64,000 nucleotides of DNA. Origin: JANMES01 sp038329865 (GTDB lineage Bacteria > Planctomycetota > Phycisphaerae > Tepidisphaerales > Tepidisphaeraceae). The DNA is taken from the NCBI GenBank assembly GCA_038329865.1, contig JBBQNK010000011.1, positions 1 to 64,000 on the forward strand, given 5' to 3'. The notes below the pieces were generated by a model. That model had not been told where the DNA came from, ran no database searches, and worked only from the letters and a program-made list of their open reading frames with translations. Shown here piece by piece: positions 25,701 through 33,861 of this stretch (position 1 is the stretch's first letter; each line of letters opens with the position of its first letter). Position numbers and translations under genes: made by a program.

Positions 25701-26019
25701 TTTGATGACAACGCTCGCCGCCGTGATGGGTGCCGTGCCGATCGCGCTCGGCTGGGGCGCGGATGGAGCGAGCCGCCGACCGCTAGGCCTGGTCATCGTG
25801 GGCGGGTTGATCGTCAGCCAATTCATCACGCTGTACGTCACGCCGGTGATTTACCTGTACCTGGAAGTGTTCCAGGAAAAGGTGCTGAACCGGATTCCGT
25901 TCTTCGCGGCGCATTACGAGGGCCACACCCAGGCGGGAGAGCTGGAATCGAGCGAGGATGACGAGAACATCCCCGTTGCCGACATCGTCCGCATGGGCAA
26001 CGGCAACGGTCATCGATGA
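22744..26019 (+). CDS. RND multidrug efflux permease (HAE1 / MdtB-MdtC type)
   Basis: A 1091-residue inner-membrane pump from GTG 22744. The N-terminus NFSESFIRRPVMTVVLTVSA is the standard opening. Proton-relay aspartates D406-D407 are present in AIGFLVDDAIVFLE, and the transmembrane 10 block includes GLFMLMGIVKKNGIMIVDFA. Two large periplasmic loops and twelve membrane segments are visible. The subtype is closest in pattern to MdtB/MdtC; substrate is not predictable. It follows the adaptor in the TetR-controlled operon. Confidence 0.95.
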   Translation: MNFSESFIRRPVMTVVLTVSAILFGVLSYFQLPVNDLPAVDYPVIQVSVGYPGASPETVAATIATPLERQFMQIPGLELITSKSTQGYCSLTVQFALTKGLDSAATDVQAAISRASGNLPQDLPAPPTFTKTNPNDQPIMYVALTSDSMTQGQIYDLANTQVGQKISIVSGVSQVAIYGTKSAIRVKADPSALAARGLTVDDLATAIKNGTSFQGAGQFDGPNRTFLLQPQGQLDTADAYNKLIISTKNNSPIYLRDVATATDTVEDERVSMRFWVRGKEVPKATVVIAVFRQAGTNAVQVSKAVRDLVPEIMPTLPASVSVVPVYDRSASIVDNVIDVQETLLIAFILVVLVIFVFLGRATDTLIPVVALPLSLLLTFIAMNLLGYSIDNLSLMALTLAIGFLVDDAIVFLENTVRRMEHYSEPPLKAAINSAKEISFTIISMTLSLSAVFLPLVFMSGLVGRIFREFAMTIVISIFASGIVSLTLTPLMCARMLGPRGKGTKKTWIERVIGAVERRVLGVYGRSLWFFLRHRWVSAVVWVICLVGTVVLFLHVPKSFLPIGDSSFVRGVLIAQEGTSPEKMQQMQRQAEDQLHKVGAVKMTFTASGLSRFLNSNYAFMLAFLDDPGKRPPLQVFTPEGPKTVKDPDINQVTDALKGNIFMNMEGAIPGLQPNPVLQISTGASATQTGQFSYSLSGINPGEVYAAYGAMMAKLSPKQGTIFAPPIISDFSQNTPQLKINIDRDKASSYGVSVTKIEDLLRHAYSQNFIYLIKKPQDQYQLILETKDTDRAQPQDLARLYVQSDDGKNLVPLRAIAQWEQALGPQTVNHINQFTSVTINFNLVPGVPIGEATDYIEQVAKEVVPPQIRGQFQGEALTFRETISSLTILMVLAVFVMYVILAVLYESYLHPITVLSTLPTAMVGGLLTLYLFGEQASLYAFIGLFMLMGIVKKNGIMIVDFAIQRVATGKSAEESIHEASVDRFRPILMTTLAAVMGAVPIALGWGADGASRRPLGLVIVGGLIVSQFITLYVTPVIYLYLEVFQEKVLNRIPFFAAHYEGHTQAGELESSEDDENIPVADIVRMGNGNGHR

Positions 26020-26026
26020 ACGTTGC

Positions 26027-26095
26027 CGTGGCACGGGCGGCTTGCCCATGGTCTGCCAACAAGAGCAAAGACACGGGCGGGCCGCCCGTGCCACG
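26027..26095. repeat. Palindrome (cgtggcacgggcgg type)
   Basis: CGTGGCACGGGCGG at 26027 pairs with CCGCCCGTGCCACG ending at 26095. Related ends occur at 29454, 47206 and 61089. Confidence 0.85.
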
Positions 26096-26228
26096 AAAGA
26101 CTTGCCTTCTGTAGCATCGCGAAACGCCAGTGCCAAGGTGCCGGGACTCAGGCGAGACACCCGTGTTGCGGGGAGATCGTTTCAGATGCTTCGTGCGACC
26201 TAGCTCCTCCGGCGGTATCGTTTCCGAA

Positions 26229-26684
26229 ATGCCGCCTGGCCAACAATTCGCTCGCCGCGTCTTTTTCATCGCCGGGGTGACCGGGTTGATCGAGATCGTG
26301 CCGCTTTATTTCCTCCAATCTCAACTCGCCAAAACCAACCCTCCGGCGATCAATCATCCGGAGTGGTTCTACGGCTTCCTCGGCGTGGCGGCAGCGTTCC
26401 AGATCGTGTTCCTCATTCTCTCCCGCAACCCGCGGCGATATCGCCTGATGATGATTCCTTCGATGCTCGAAAAAGTCAGCTACGTGAACGCCAGCGCCGT
26501 ACTTTTTGTTGCCGGCAGACTTTCCGCAAGCATGCTGGTCGGGCCGGCAATTGACACGGTATGGGTGATTCTTTTCTGGATCGCATTTGTGAAGACTGGG
26601 ACGAGTGGCACGATGCGTTCGATCGAGAGCAAGCTGAGGGATGAGCGTCTTCGAAATAGCTCCGAGACCGATGTGAAGAATTGA
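26229..26684 (+). CDS. Hypothetical membrane protein
   Basis: A 151-residue protein from ATG 26229 with about four membrane segments (FFIAGVTGLIEIVPLYFLQ, FYGFLGVAAAFQIVFLILS, YVNASAVLFVAGRLSAS, TVWVILFWIAFVKTG). No family is recognised. The upstream in-frame extension runs through a non-coding stretch and is not included. Confidence 0.65.
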   Translation: MPPGQQFARRVFFIAGVTGLIEIVPLYFLQSQLAKTNPPAINHPEWFYGFLGVAAAFQIVFLILSRNPRRYRLMMIPSMLEKVSYVNASAVLFVAGRLSASMLVGPAIDTVWVILFWIAFVKTGTSGTMRSIESKLRDERLRNSSETDVKN

Positions 26685-26786
26685 ACTTGCGGGCAAATGA
26701 GTGAATCTCCCGCGCCGATTTGACACTCCGAAGTTAATCGTTAGATTCGCCGTGCAGTTCAAGGGTTCCAGATTTCTTCTTTCCGG

Positions 26787-27545
26787 GTGCGACTTTTGGC
26801 TGCGTTGGTTGTCATTCCCGCCCGCTTCGGGTCTACCCGTTTCCCAGGTAAAATTCTCGCCGCACAGACCGGCCGGCCGCTCGTGCAGCATGTGGTCGAC
26901 CAGGTGCGCAAGTGTAAGCGGGTTAAAGAGATAGTCGTGGCCACCGACGACCACCGCATCGTCGATTCGCTCGAAGCGTTCGGCACGCGGTGTGTGATGA
27001 CCTCGCCGGCGCATCTCAGCGGGACCGACCGAATCGCCGAGGTGTTGAAGACCCGCAGCGAAAATATCGTCGTGAATGTGCAGGGCGACGAGCCTGAAAT
27101 CGAGCCGGCGATCGTCGATCGGCTGATCGAGCGGCTCGAATCCACGCACGAAGACCCCATGGCCACCGCCGCCACGCCGTTTCCTGCCGGGGCGAATCCG
27201 GCGGACCCGAATCTCGTCAAAGTCGTCATCGACGCTAACGGCCGGGCGATTTATTTCTCGAGGAGCCCGATTCCGCACCACCGCGACGGCGACTTCAGCG
27301 GCAATGTGCCCTACAATTTGCATCTTGGTATTTACGCGTACCGACGGGATTTTTTGCTGACGTTTGCGTCGTGGTCCCCGACGCCTCTCGAATTGACCGA
27401 AAAGCTCGAACAACTGCGTGCACTCGAGCACGGCCAATCGATCTATGTATTGAAAGTCGACCGAGCCACGCACGGCATTGATACGCCGGAACAGTACGCG
27501 GCGTTTGTGGAACGATGGAAGATGAACCTAACGTCGACGTATTAA
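26787..27545 (+). CDS. kdsB: CMP-KDO synthetase (3-deoxy-manno-octulosonate cytidylyltransferase)
   Basis: A 252-residue protein from GTG 26787. The N-terminal ALVVIPARFGSTRFPGK is the nucleotide-binding motif, followed by PLVQHVVDQ, ENIVVNVQGDEPEIEP (the metal-binding VQGDEP) and YFSRSPIPHHR. KdsB activates KDO for the LPS inner core. The final 40 residues carry the conserved LTEKLEQLRALEHGQSIYV pattern. It supports an LPS outer membrane in this organism. Confidence 0.95.
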   Translation: MRLLAALVVIPARFGSTRFPGKILAAQTGRPLVQHVVDQVRKCKRVKEIVVATDDHRIVDSLEAFGTRCVMTSPAHLSGTDRIAEVLKTRSENIVVNVQGDEPEIEPAIVDRLIERLESTHEDPMATAATPFPAGANPADPNLVKVVIDANGRAIYFSRSPIPHHRDGDFSGNVPYNLHLGIYAYRRDFLLTFASWSPTPLELTEKLEQLRALEHGQSIYVLKVDRATHGIDTPEQYAAFVERWKMNLTSTY

Positions 27546-27656
27546 GAGAATGTTGTTGCAGGTTGTCCGGTTGAAAAAGGTGGTGATTGGTGATTGTTCC
27601 GTGACGGGAAATTCCTGTCACGCTCCAATCAACAAACGCCAGAACGAGGTGCTGCC

Positions 27657-29402
27657 ATGACGAATGAAGAACTCCTGGCCAAAATCGGCCAATCGACGGA
27701 AGAGACCGAATTCTACACGCCCATGCCGCCTGGCTATCGCAAGGGACATCACAAGTACGTGATCGTCGTCGGCACGGTCATGTCCGGCTTGGGCAAGGGG
27801 ATTTTCTCTTCGTCGCTGGCGAAGCTGATGAAGGACAAAGGACTCACCGTCGCGCCGATCAAGATGGAGGGCTACTACAACCAGGATTCCGGCACGCTCA
27901 ACCCCTACCGCCACGGCGAAGTGTTTGTGCTAGATGACGGCATGGAAACGGACATGGACCTGGGCACCTACGAGCGATTGCTCGACCAGGATTTATCCGC
28001 CGCGAACTTCACCACCAACGGGCAGATCCTCGCCAACGTGCTGAAGAAAGAGCGCGAAGGCGGCTACCTCGGCCGGGATGTGCAGGCGATTCCGCACGTC
28101 ACCGGCGAGATCAAACTCAAGCTCCGCGAGCTGGCCGCCAAGTCGCAGGCGGATGTGGTCTTCGTCGAAGTCGGCGGAACCGTTGGCGATTACGAAAACT
28201 CGTTCTATCTCGAAGCGTGTCGACAGTTGGCCTATGAGGAAGGCGAAAACTCCGTCGTTTTCGTGGCGCTCACGTACGTGCTGGAACCCGGCGCGCTCGG
28301 CGAGCAAAAATCAAAGGCCGCCCAGTTGGGCATTAAGCGATTGATGGAAGTCGGCATCATGCCGCACATCATCGCCTGCCGGGCAGGCAATCCTGTCAAA
28401 GAAAAAGTCCGCGAGAAGATTTCCATGTACACCAACGTGCCGATGAAGCGCGTGGTGACGATGCACGACGTCGAAAGCATTTACATGATTCCCGACAGCC
28501 TCCGCGAGGCCGGGATTGATCGCGAAGTGCTCACGCTGCTGAACATTCACGACCGCGTGGATCAGAAGGCCGAGGACCGCGCCCGCATGAAGTGGCGATG
28601 GTTCGCCGACCGCATCGGCAAGGGCAACAAGGACGTGACGCTGGCCGTCACCGGCAAATACACGGCGTTGCGCGACGCGTACGCGAGCATCATCAAGGCC
28701 GGCGAGCATTGCTCGGCCCACCTGGGCGCGAACGTCAGTTTCAAGTGGCTCGATACCACTGAAATTTCCCCCGCCAACGTCGTGCGGCGGCTGGGCGATT
28801 GTCACGGCATCATCGTGCCCGGCGGCTTCGGCGTGCGCGGGACCGACGGCAAGATCGACTGCATCCGCTTCGCCCGCGAAAATAAAGTTCCCTACCTCGG
28901 CCTGTGCCTCGGCTTCCAGATGGCGGTCATCGAATACGCCCGCAACGTCTGCGGCATTCGCGATGCCGACAGCTCGGAGTTCGATAAGAACAGCAAGAAC
29001 CCCGTGATCGACATCCTGCCGGACCAGAAAAAGATCGAAGGCCTCGGCGGGAACATGCGGCTGGGTGGGAAAGACGTCGACATCAAAGCCGGCACGCTCG
29101 CGGCCCGGCTGTTCGATAACGCCGAGCAAATCCGCCTCCGCTTCCGCCACCGCTACGAAGTCGACCCCCGCTACGTCGAACTCCTCGAGCGCAACGGCAT
29201 GATCTTCAGCGGCAAGGCCCCGGGCTACCCGATCATGCAAATCCTCGAGCTGCCGCAGGACGTTCACCCGTTCTTCATCGGCACGCAGGCGCACCCCGAG
29301 CTGACGAGCCGGCCACTTCGGCCGTCGCCGTTCTTCCTCGGGCTTGTGAAGGCCGCGATAGAATTCGCCGAGGCGAAGAACAAGACGACCGCGGCGACGT
29401 AA
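27657..29402 (+). CDS. pyrG: CTP synthase PyrG, divergent clade
   Basis: A 581-residue CTP synthase from ATG 27657 with GAGGT upstream. Domain order is a synthetase domain with a P-loop (VVGTVMSGLGKGIFSSSL), NPYRHGEVFVLDDGMETDMD, and VFVEVGGTVGDYE, then a class I glutaminase with LGLCLGFQMAVIEYARN (nucleophile Cys) and AHPELTSRP. The P-loop reads VMSGLGKG rather than the common VVSSLGKG, and PIKMEGYYNQDSGTLNPYRH replaces the usual KLDPYINVDPGTMSP, so this is a separate clade. A hairpin at 27601-27621 precedes the gene. It converts UTP to CTP. Confidence 0.93.
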   Translation: MTNEELLAKIGQSTEETEFYTPMPPGYRKGHHKYVIVVGTVMSGLGKGIFSSSLAKLMKDKGLTVAPIKMEGYYNQDSGTLNPYRHGEVFVLDDGMETDMDLGTYERLLDQDLSAANFTTNGQILANVLKKEREGGYLGRDVQAIPHVTGEIKLKLRELAAKSQADVVFVEVGGTVGDYENSFYLEACRQLAYEEGENSVVFVALTYVLEPGALGEQKSKAAQLGIKRLMEVGIMPHIIACRAGNPVKEKVREKISMYTNVPMKRVVTMHDVESIYMIPDSLREAGIDREVLTLLNIHDRVDQKAEDRARMKWRWFADRIGKGNKDVTLAVTGKYTALRDAYASIIKAGEHCSAHLGANVSFKWLDTTEISPANVVRRLGDCHGIIVPGGFGVRGTDGKIDCIRFARENKVPYLGLCLGFQMAVIEYARNVCGIRDADSSEFDKNSKNPVIDILPDQKKIEGLGGNMRLGGKDVDIKAGTLAARLFDNAEQIRLRFRHRYEVDPRYVELLERNGMIFSGKAPGYPIMQILELPQDVHPFFIGTQAHPELTSRPLRPSPFFLGLVKAAIEFAEAKNKTTAAT

Positions 29403-29453
29403 GCTCGGACGGTCGCACCCAAAGGCTGACGACGCATGCGATTCGTTTTTTTG

Positions 29454-29635
29454 TGGCACGGGCAGCTTGCCCGTGGGTGCGGGTACCCACGCACAATGAG
29501 CCGTATTCGGCTCATGAAACAAGAGCGAAGCGACCTTCGCCCACTGTCAAAGATCGCTTCGCTCCTGCCTCATCGGTCGAGTACGACCGGTCGTCGCGGC
29601 GTACCGCGACCATGGGCTGGCAGCCCATGCCACGG
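29454..29635. repeat. Cluster of nested hairpins (mosaic repeat region)
   Basis: At least six consecutive hairpins lie in 182 bases: outer arms GTGGCACGGGCAGCTTGCCC near 29454 and ATGGGCTGGCAGCCCAT then GCCAC near 29635, with GTGCGGGTACCCACGCAC, ATGAGCCGTATTCGGCTCAT, GAGCGAAGCGAC pairing with GATCGCTTCGCTC, and CGCGGCGTACCGCG between. No gene is seen in the 317-base gap 29403-29719. Confidence 0.8.
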
Positions 29636-29719
29636 CGTTTGTTCAATCATTCAAATCCGTTATCGTATTGAAACTTTCCGCAGCGAATAATCCGCGGCGG
29701 TATCGGAGGAATCCCCACT

Positions 29720-32110
29720 ATGCCGCGGACCATCATCGCCACTGACCCGGAGCTCGTTGACGACCAATACATTTTCGAAGGCACGCCGTGGAAGGCGCAG
29801 TGGATCGGGCCCGAGGAATTCGACGACGCCGTGCCGCTGGTGATGGCGTTCCGCAAGAAATTCACGCTCCCCGCCGCCGGCTCGGTGCGGATTCATGTGA
29901 CGGCCGACGAGCGGTACCAGCTTTTCCTCGACGGCCAACCCATCGGTCGCGGGCCGGAGCGCGGCGACCTGAAGAACTGGTTCTACGAATCCTACGATCT
30001 CCCGCTCACCGCCGGCGAGCACCAGATCGTCGCCCGCGTGTGGCGGCTTGGGCAGATCGCGGCGTACGCGCAGATCACCTCCAGGCCCGGCTTTTTCCTG
30101 CTGGCCGAGGGAGAGAGCAGCGACCAGCTCACCACAGGCGTCGCGACCTGGGAGATGAAAACGCTCGGCGGGTTCAGCTTCACGCCGATGCGCCTGCCCG
30201 GCGCGTTCTTCGCCGTCAGCAGCGCCAGCAACATCCACGCAGATAAATTCGACTGGGACGCCACCACCGGCGGCGGTGTAGGATGGACCGCCGCGCCCGT
30301 CGTCGCAAAGGCGGTGCTGAAGAAAGTCTTCAATGAATCGCCGATGTCGCGCTGGACGATGCGGCCGGCGATCCTGCCAGCGATGATGAGCGAGCCAAAG
30401 TTCATCGGCTCGGTTAGATCGATTGAGGCGACCGACACGCTCGATGTCGTCAATCGCCCCGTCGAAGAAAAGTCGCAGATCAAGCCGGAAATCGCGCCGT
30501 GGCAATCGCTGCTGACCGATCGCAAGCCCCTCACGATCCCCGCCAACACCGGCCGGCGGATCATCATCGATCTCGACAACTATTACTGCTTCTACCCGCG
30601 TTTTCGCATGAGCGGCGGGCGCGGCGCGACGGTTCGCATGCAGTCCGCCGAATCGCTGTTCCATTCCGCATCCAGCAAGCCCGATGTGCAAGGCCACAGC
30701 TTTCGCAAAAAGGGAAATCGCAACGAAATCTTCGGCAAGTCGTTCATCGGCATCGGCTGCAGTTTTTATGCCGATGGCAGCTCGGCCAGAACATTTGAAA
30801 CGCTCTGGTGGCATGCCGGGCGGTTTGTGGAACTGGTCGTGTTGACGAAAGACCAGCCGCTCACGATCGAGCAGATTGAATGGACTGAAACGCACTACCC
30901 GTTCAAGTTCGAATACCGTTTTGAATCATCCGACGCGCGCCTTGCCGAGGTCATTCCGATCGGGCTGCGTACGCTCGAAATGTGCGGCCACGAGACTTAT
31001 TACGACTGCCCTTACTACGAACAGTTGATGTACATCGGCGATACTCGGCTGGAGGCGCTGGTCACGCACACCACCTGCCGCGACGATCGCCTGCCGCGCA
31101 AGGCCATCGAATTATTCGACGAAGCCCGCGACGCCTCCGGCTTGATGTTCGCGCGCACGCCCACCAGCACCCGGCAGTGGATTCCGCCGTTCTGTCTCTG
31201 GTGGATCGGCATGCTGCACGATTACGCGATGTACCGCGACGATTTGTCGTTCGTCAAAGCCCGCCTGCCGGGTGCGCGCGCCGTGCTGGATACATTTTTG
31301 AAATACCGCCGCGACGATTCTCTGCTCGACTCACCGCCGGGCTGGAATTTCATCGACTGGGTGAAGGAGTGGCCGGCCGGCATTCCGCCTACGGGCTATC
31401 ACGGCCCGGGCGGGCCGCTCAATCTCAAGATCGTCTGGATTCTCAAGCAGATGGCGGAGCTCGAAACCGCCGTCGGCGAACCCGAGTTGGCCGCCCGCTG
31501 GCGCCGCAGCGCCGACGAACTCGCCGCCGCCATCCGGAAGGCGTTCTTTGATCCCGGCCGCGGTATGTTCGCCGACGACTTGGCGCACAGCAGCTTCTCC
31601 GAGCACGCACAGTGCCTTTCGATCCTCGGCGGCACCGCCGACGCCGAGCAACGGCTGGACGTGATCCTCGGCTTGCTCAACGCCAATGATCTGCACCGTA
31701 CTACGATCTACTTCACCCATTACCTGTTCGAAACGTTCGCTGCGATAGATCGACCGGACAAAATCATCGATCGCATGGGCCTGTGGTTTGATCTCAATGC
31801 CTTGGGCCTGAAAACGACGGTCGAAATGGGCGAGCCGACGCGCTCGGATTGCCACGCGTGGGGCGCGCACCCGATCTTCCACTACTACGCCAGCCTTCTC
31901 GGCATCCGCCCGTCGTCGGCGGGATTTAACTCGGTCAGAATCCGCCCGCAGCTCGGCCCGCTCGGCTGGGCAAAGGGATCGATGGTTCACCCGAAGGGAA
32001 CGATCGAAGTCGACTTCCGCCAGACCGGCGGCAAGGTGGAAGGCACCGTCAAGCTCCCGCCGGGCGTGAAAGGTGTGCTGATCATGAACGGCCAGGAAAC
32101 CGCCATCTAA
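29720..32110 (+). CDS. Glycoside hydrolase family 78-like alpha-L-rhamnosidase
   Basis: A 796-residue protein without an obvious signal peptide. The N-terminal region has the beta-sandwich carbohydrate-binding pattern seen before the GH78 barrel (FRKKFTLPAAG, ADERYQLFLDGQPIGRGPER). The (alpha/alpha)6 domain includes HETYYDCPYYEQLMYIGDTR, corresponding to the conserved acidic loop DCPxRxERxGWTGD of GH78, though several positions differ. Later blocks are EMGEPTRSDCHAWGAHPIF and a C-terminal beta domain. It would release terminal rhamnose. It precedes a sulfatase by 14 bases, so they are co-transcribed. Family assignment is good, substrate is inferred. Confidence 0.78.
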   Translation: MPRTIIATDPELVDDQYIFEGTPWKAQWIGPEEFDDAVPLVMAFRKKFTLPAAGSVRIHVTADERYQLFLDGQPIGRGPERGDLKNWFYESYDLPLTAGEHQIVARVWRLGQIAAYAQITSRPGFFLLAEGESSDQLTTGVATWEMKTLGGFSFTPMRLPGAFFAVSSASNIHADKFDWDATTGGGVGWTAAPVVAKAVLKKVFNESPMSRWTMRPAILPAMMSEPKFIGSVRSIEATDTLDVVNRPVEEKSQIKPEIAPWQSLLTDRKPLTIPANTGRRIIIDLDNYYCFYPRFRMSGGRGATVRMQSAESLFHSASSKPDVQGHSFRKKGNRNEIFGKSFIGIGCSFYADGSSARTFETLWWHAGRFVELVVLTKDQPLTIEQIEWTETHYPFKFEYRFESSDARLAEVIPIGLRTLEMCGHETYYDCPYYEQLMYIGDTRLEALVTHTTCRDDRLPRKAIELFDEARDASGLMFARTPTSTRQWIPPFCLWWIGMLHDYAMYRDDLSFVKARLPGARAVLDTFLKYRRDDSLLDSPPGWNFIDWVKEWPAGIPPTGYHGPGGPLNLKIVWILKQMAELETAVGEPELAARWRRSADELAAAIRKAFFDPGRGMFADDLAHSSFSEHAQCLSILGGTADAEQRLDVILGLLNANDLHRTTIYFTHYLFETFAAIDRPDKIIDRMGLWFDLNALGLKTTVEMGEPTRSDCHAWGAHPIFHYYASLLGIRPSSAGFNSVRIRPQLGPLGWAKGSMVHPKGTIEVDFRQTGGKVEGTVKLPPGVKGVLIMNGQETAI

Positions 32111-32123
32111 CGGATGAACCGAA

Positions 32124-33548
32124 ATGCAAAAGCCCAACATTCTGCTCATCACCACCGATCAGCAGCGTCACGACGCGCTGGGCATCAACGGCAACAAAGT
32201 GCTGCGCACGCCGAACCTCGATTCATGGGCGAGCAGCGGCACGAACTTCACCCGCGCGTACACCACCTGCCCCAGCTGCATCGCCGCCCGGCGATCGATC
32301 CTCACCGGCCTGCACCCGAGCAATCCCCTGCACGGCCTGCGCGGCTACAGAGACGGGCTCGAATTCAACCCGCCGTGGACACTCCCCGCGCTGATGCGCG
32401 ACGCCGGCTACCAGACGCAGCTCATCGGCAAGCTGCACCAATACCCGCAGCGCAAGCGCTTCGGGTTCGACAACATCATCCTCTCCGAGCAGATGGACAT
32501 CCGGGCCGACTCCAAATTCTTCGGCGTGAACGACTACGGCGAATTCCTGCAGCGGAACGGGCACAAATTTCTCCCCAACTCCGTCGGCATCGGCCCGAAC
32601 GGCCGGGTCGCCCGGCCTTGGCCGCACGATGAAGATTTGCACCATTCCAGTTGGCTGACGGAAGAGGCCGTGCAGTTCGTCACGCGCAAGCGCGATCCTT
32701 CGATGCCTTGGTTTTTGCATTTGAGCTACTGGGCGCCGCACCCGCCGCTGGTGCCGCCGCAGGTGTATTGGGATCGGTACGTGAATCAGCCGGGGATGAG
32801 ATCCACCATCGGCCAGTGGGCGAGCACGCGCGAGCATGCCGCGGGGCTTGCGCCGGATTCATCGACCGGCCCGTTCAGCGAGGCGGAAATGCGCGAATCG
32901 ATGGCCGGGTATTACGGATTGATCAACCACATCGACGACCGGCTGTTGTACTTGCGCGAGATGCTCTTCCAACGCGGCTCGCCGCGCGAATCGGCGCCGA
33001 CGTGGATCATCTTCACCTCCGATCACGGCGAAATGCTCGGCGATCATCACCTCTTCCGAAAGAGTCTGCCGTACGAAGGGTCGGCCCACGTGCCGTTCCT
33101 GATCCATGGCGTGAATGTCGATCGGCCAGCGTGCCGATCGAGCGACGGGCTGGTCAGCCTGGAAGATCTGCTGCCCACGATCTGCGAACTCGGCGGCGCG
33201 GAAATTCCCGACGGCGTGGACGGCCGATCGCTCGTGCCAGTACTGCGCGGCAGCACGCCTATGGTTCGCGAAGATTTGTTCGGCGAACACGACGGCGGGT
33301 TCGGCAATCACTTCGTCGTGGCCGGACGATTCAAGTACCTCTGGTTCACGCGCACGAACGAGGAGCAACTCTTCGACCTGGCCGCCGACCCGCACGAGTG
33401 CAATGACCTGTCCGGCCAGGCCGATCTCCTCAAGCCAATGCGCGCGAAGTTGGCGGAGCATTTGAAGGGCCGAGCCGACGTCCGCCTTGATCCCGGCGCT
33501 CTCAAGCCGCTGGGTAACGCGGTGCCGACGGTCTTTTGGAAATCGTGA
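32124..33548 (+). CDS. Sulfatase with atypical CIAAR active-site motif
   Basis: A 474-residue sulfatase opening PNILLITTDQQRHDALGING, the metal-binding DQ motif. The formylglycine site reads C52-I-A-A-R56 followed by RSILTG: Ala replaces the usual Pro in CxPxR. CxAxR is known to be used by the radical-SAM anSME maturase, whereas the oxygen-dependent FGE prefers CxPxR. FTSDHGEMLGDHHLFRK carries the second metal-binding pair. There is no signal peptide. It follows the rhamnosidase by 14 bases and precedes a TIM-barrel gene, suggesting desulfation of a rhamnose-containing sulfated glycan. Confidence 0.88.
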   Translation: MQKPNILLITTDQQRHDALGINGNKVLRTPNLDSWASSGTNFTRAYTTCPSCIAARRSILTGLHPSNPLHGLRGYRDGLEFNPPWTLPALMRDAGYQTQLIGKLHQYPQRKRFGFDNIILSEQMDIRADSKFFGVNDYGEFLQRNGHKFLPNSVGIGPNGRVARPWPHDEDLHHSSWLTEEAVQFVTRKRDPSMPWFLHLSYWAPHPPLVPPQVYWDRYVNQPGMRSTIGQWASTREHAAGLAPDSSTGPFSEAEMRESMAGYYGLINHIDDRLLYLREMLFQRGSPRESAPTWIIFTSDHGEMLGDHHLFRKSLPYEGSAHVPFLIHGVNVDRPACRSSDGLVSLEDLLPTICELGGAEIPDGVDGRSLVPVLRGSTPMVREDLFGEHDGGFGNHFVVAGRFKYLWFTRTNEEQLFDLAADPHECNDLSGQADLLKPMRAKLAEHLKGRADVRLDPGALKPLGNAVPTVFWKS

Positions 33549-33638
33549 TCCGGTCCCTCTCCCGCCGGGAGAGGCCGGTGAGGGCGAATTGAAAGTGGCT
33601 TTCGATCTCGCTGAAAGAGCGTGCGCCCGCTCTTCATT

Positions 33639-33765
33639 GGCACAGACATTCCTGTCTGTGACGGGCGGATGTACTCATCCGTCCGTATCTTCTAAACTTC
33701 ATTCGCGCATCCGCCGCACAAATCGAGGAGTACCTCGCTTCGTCACAGACAGGAATGTCTGTGCC
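33639..33765. repeat. About 130-bp palindromic element, family A (copy 2, inverted)
   Basis: The outer arms 33639-33663 and 33741-33765 are perfectly complementary over 25 bp (GGCACAGACATTCCTGTCTG onward). In inverted orientation it shares both ends and the inner CGAGGTAC-CCTCG and GATG-GTACATCCGCC sub-hairpins with the copy at 10174-10308, while the centre differs. It occupies the gap 33549-33861. Confidence 0.85.
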
Positions 33766-33861
33766 ACCGGAGAAAGGTCGCTCCTCTCGTCCAACACACC
33801 GCTCCTTGACCTCCCGCGCTCAAAGCTTTAGCTTTCACACAACCTCGGGAGCCGCCCTTTC

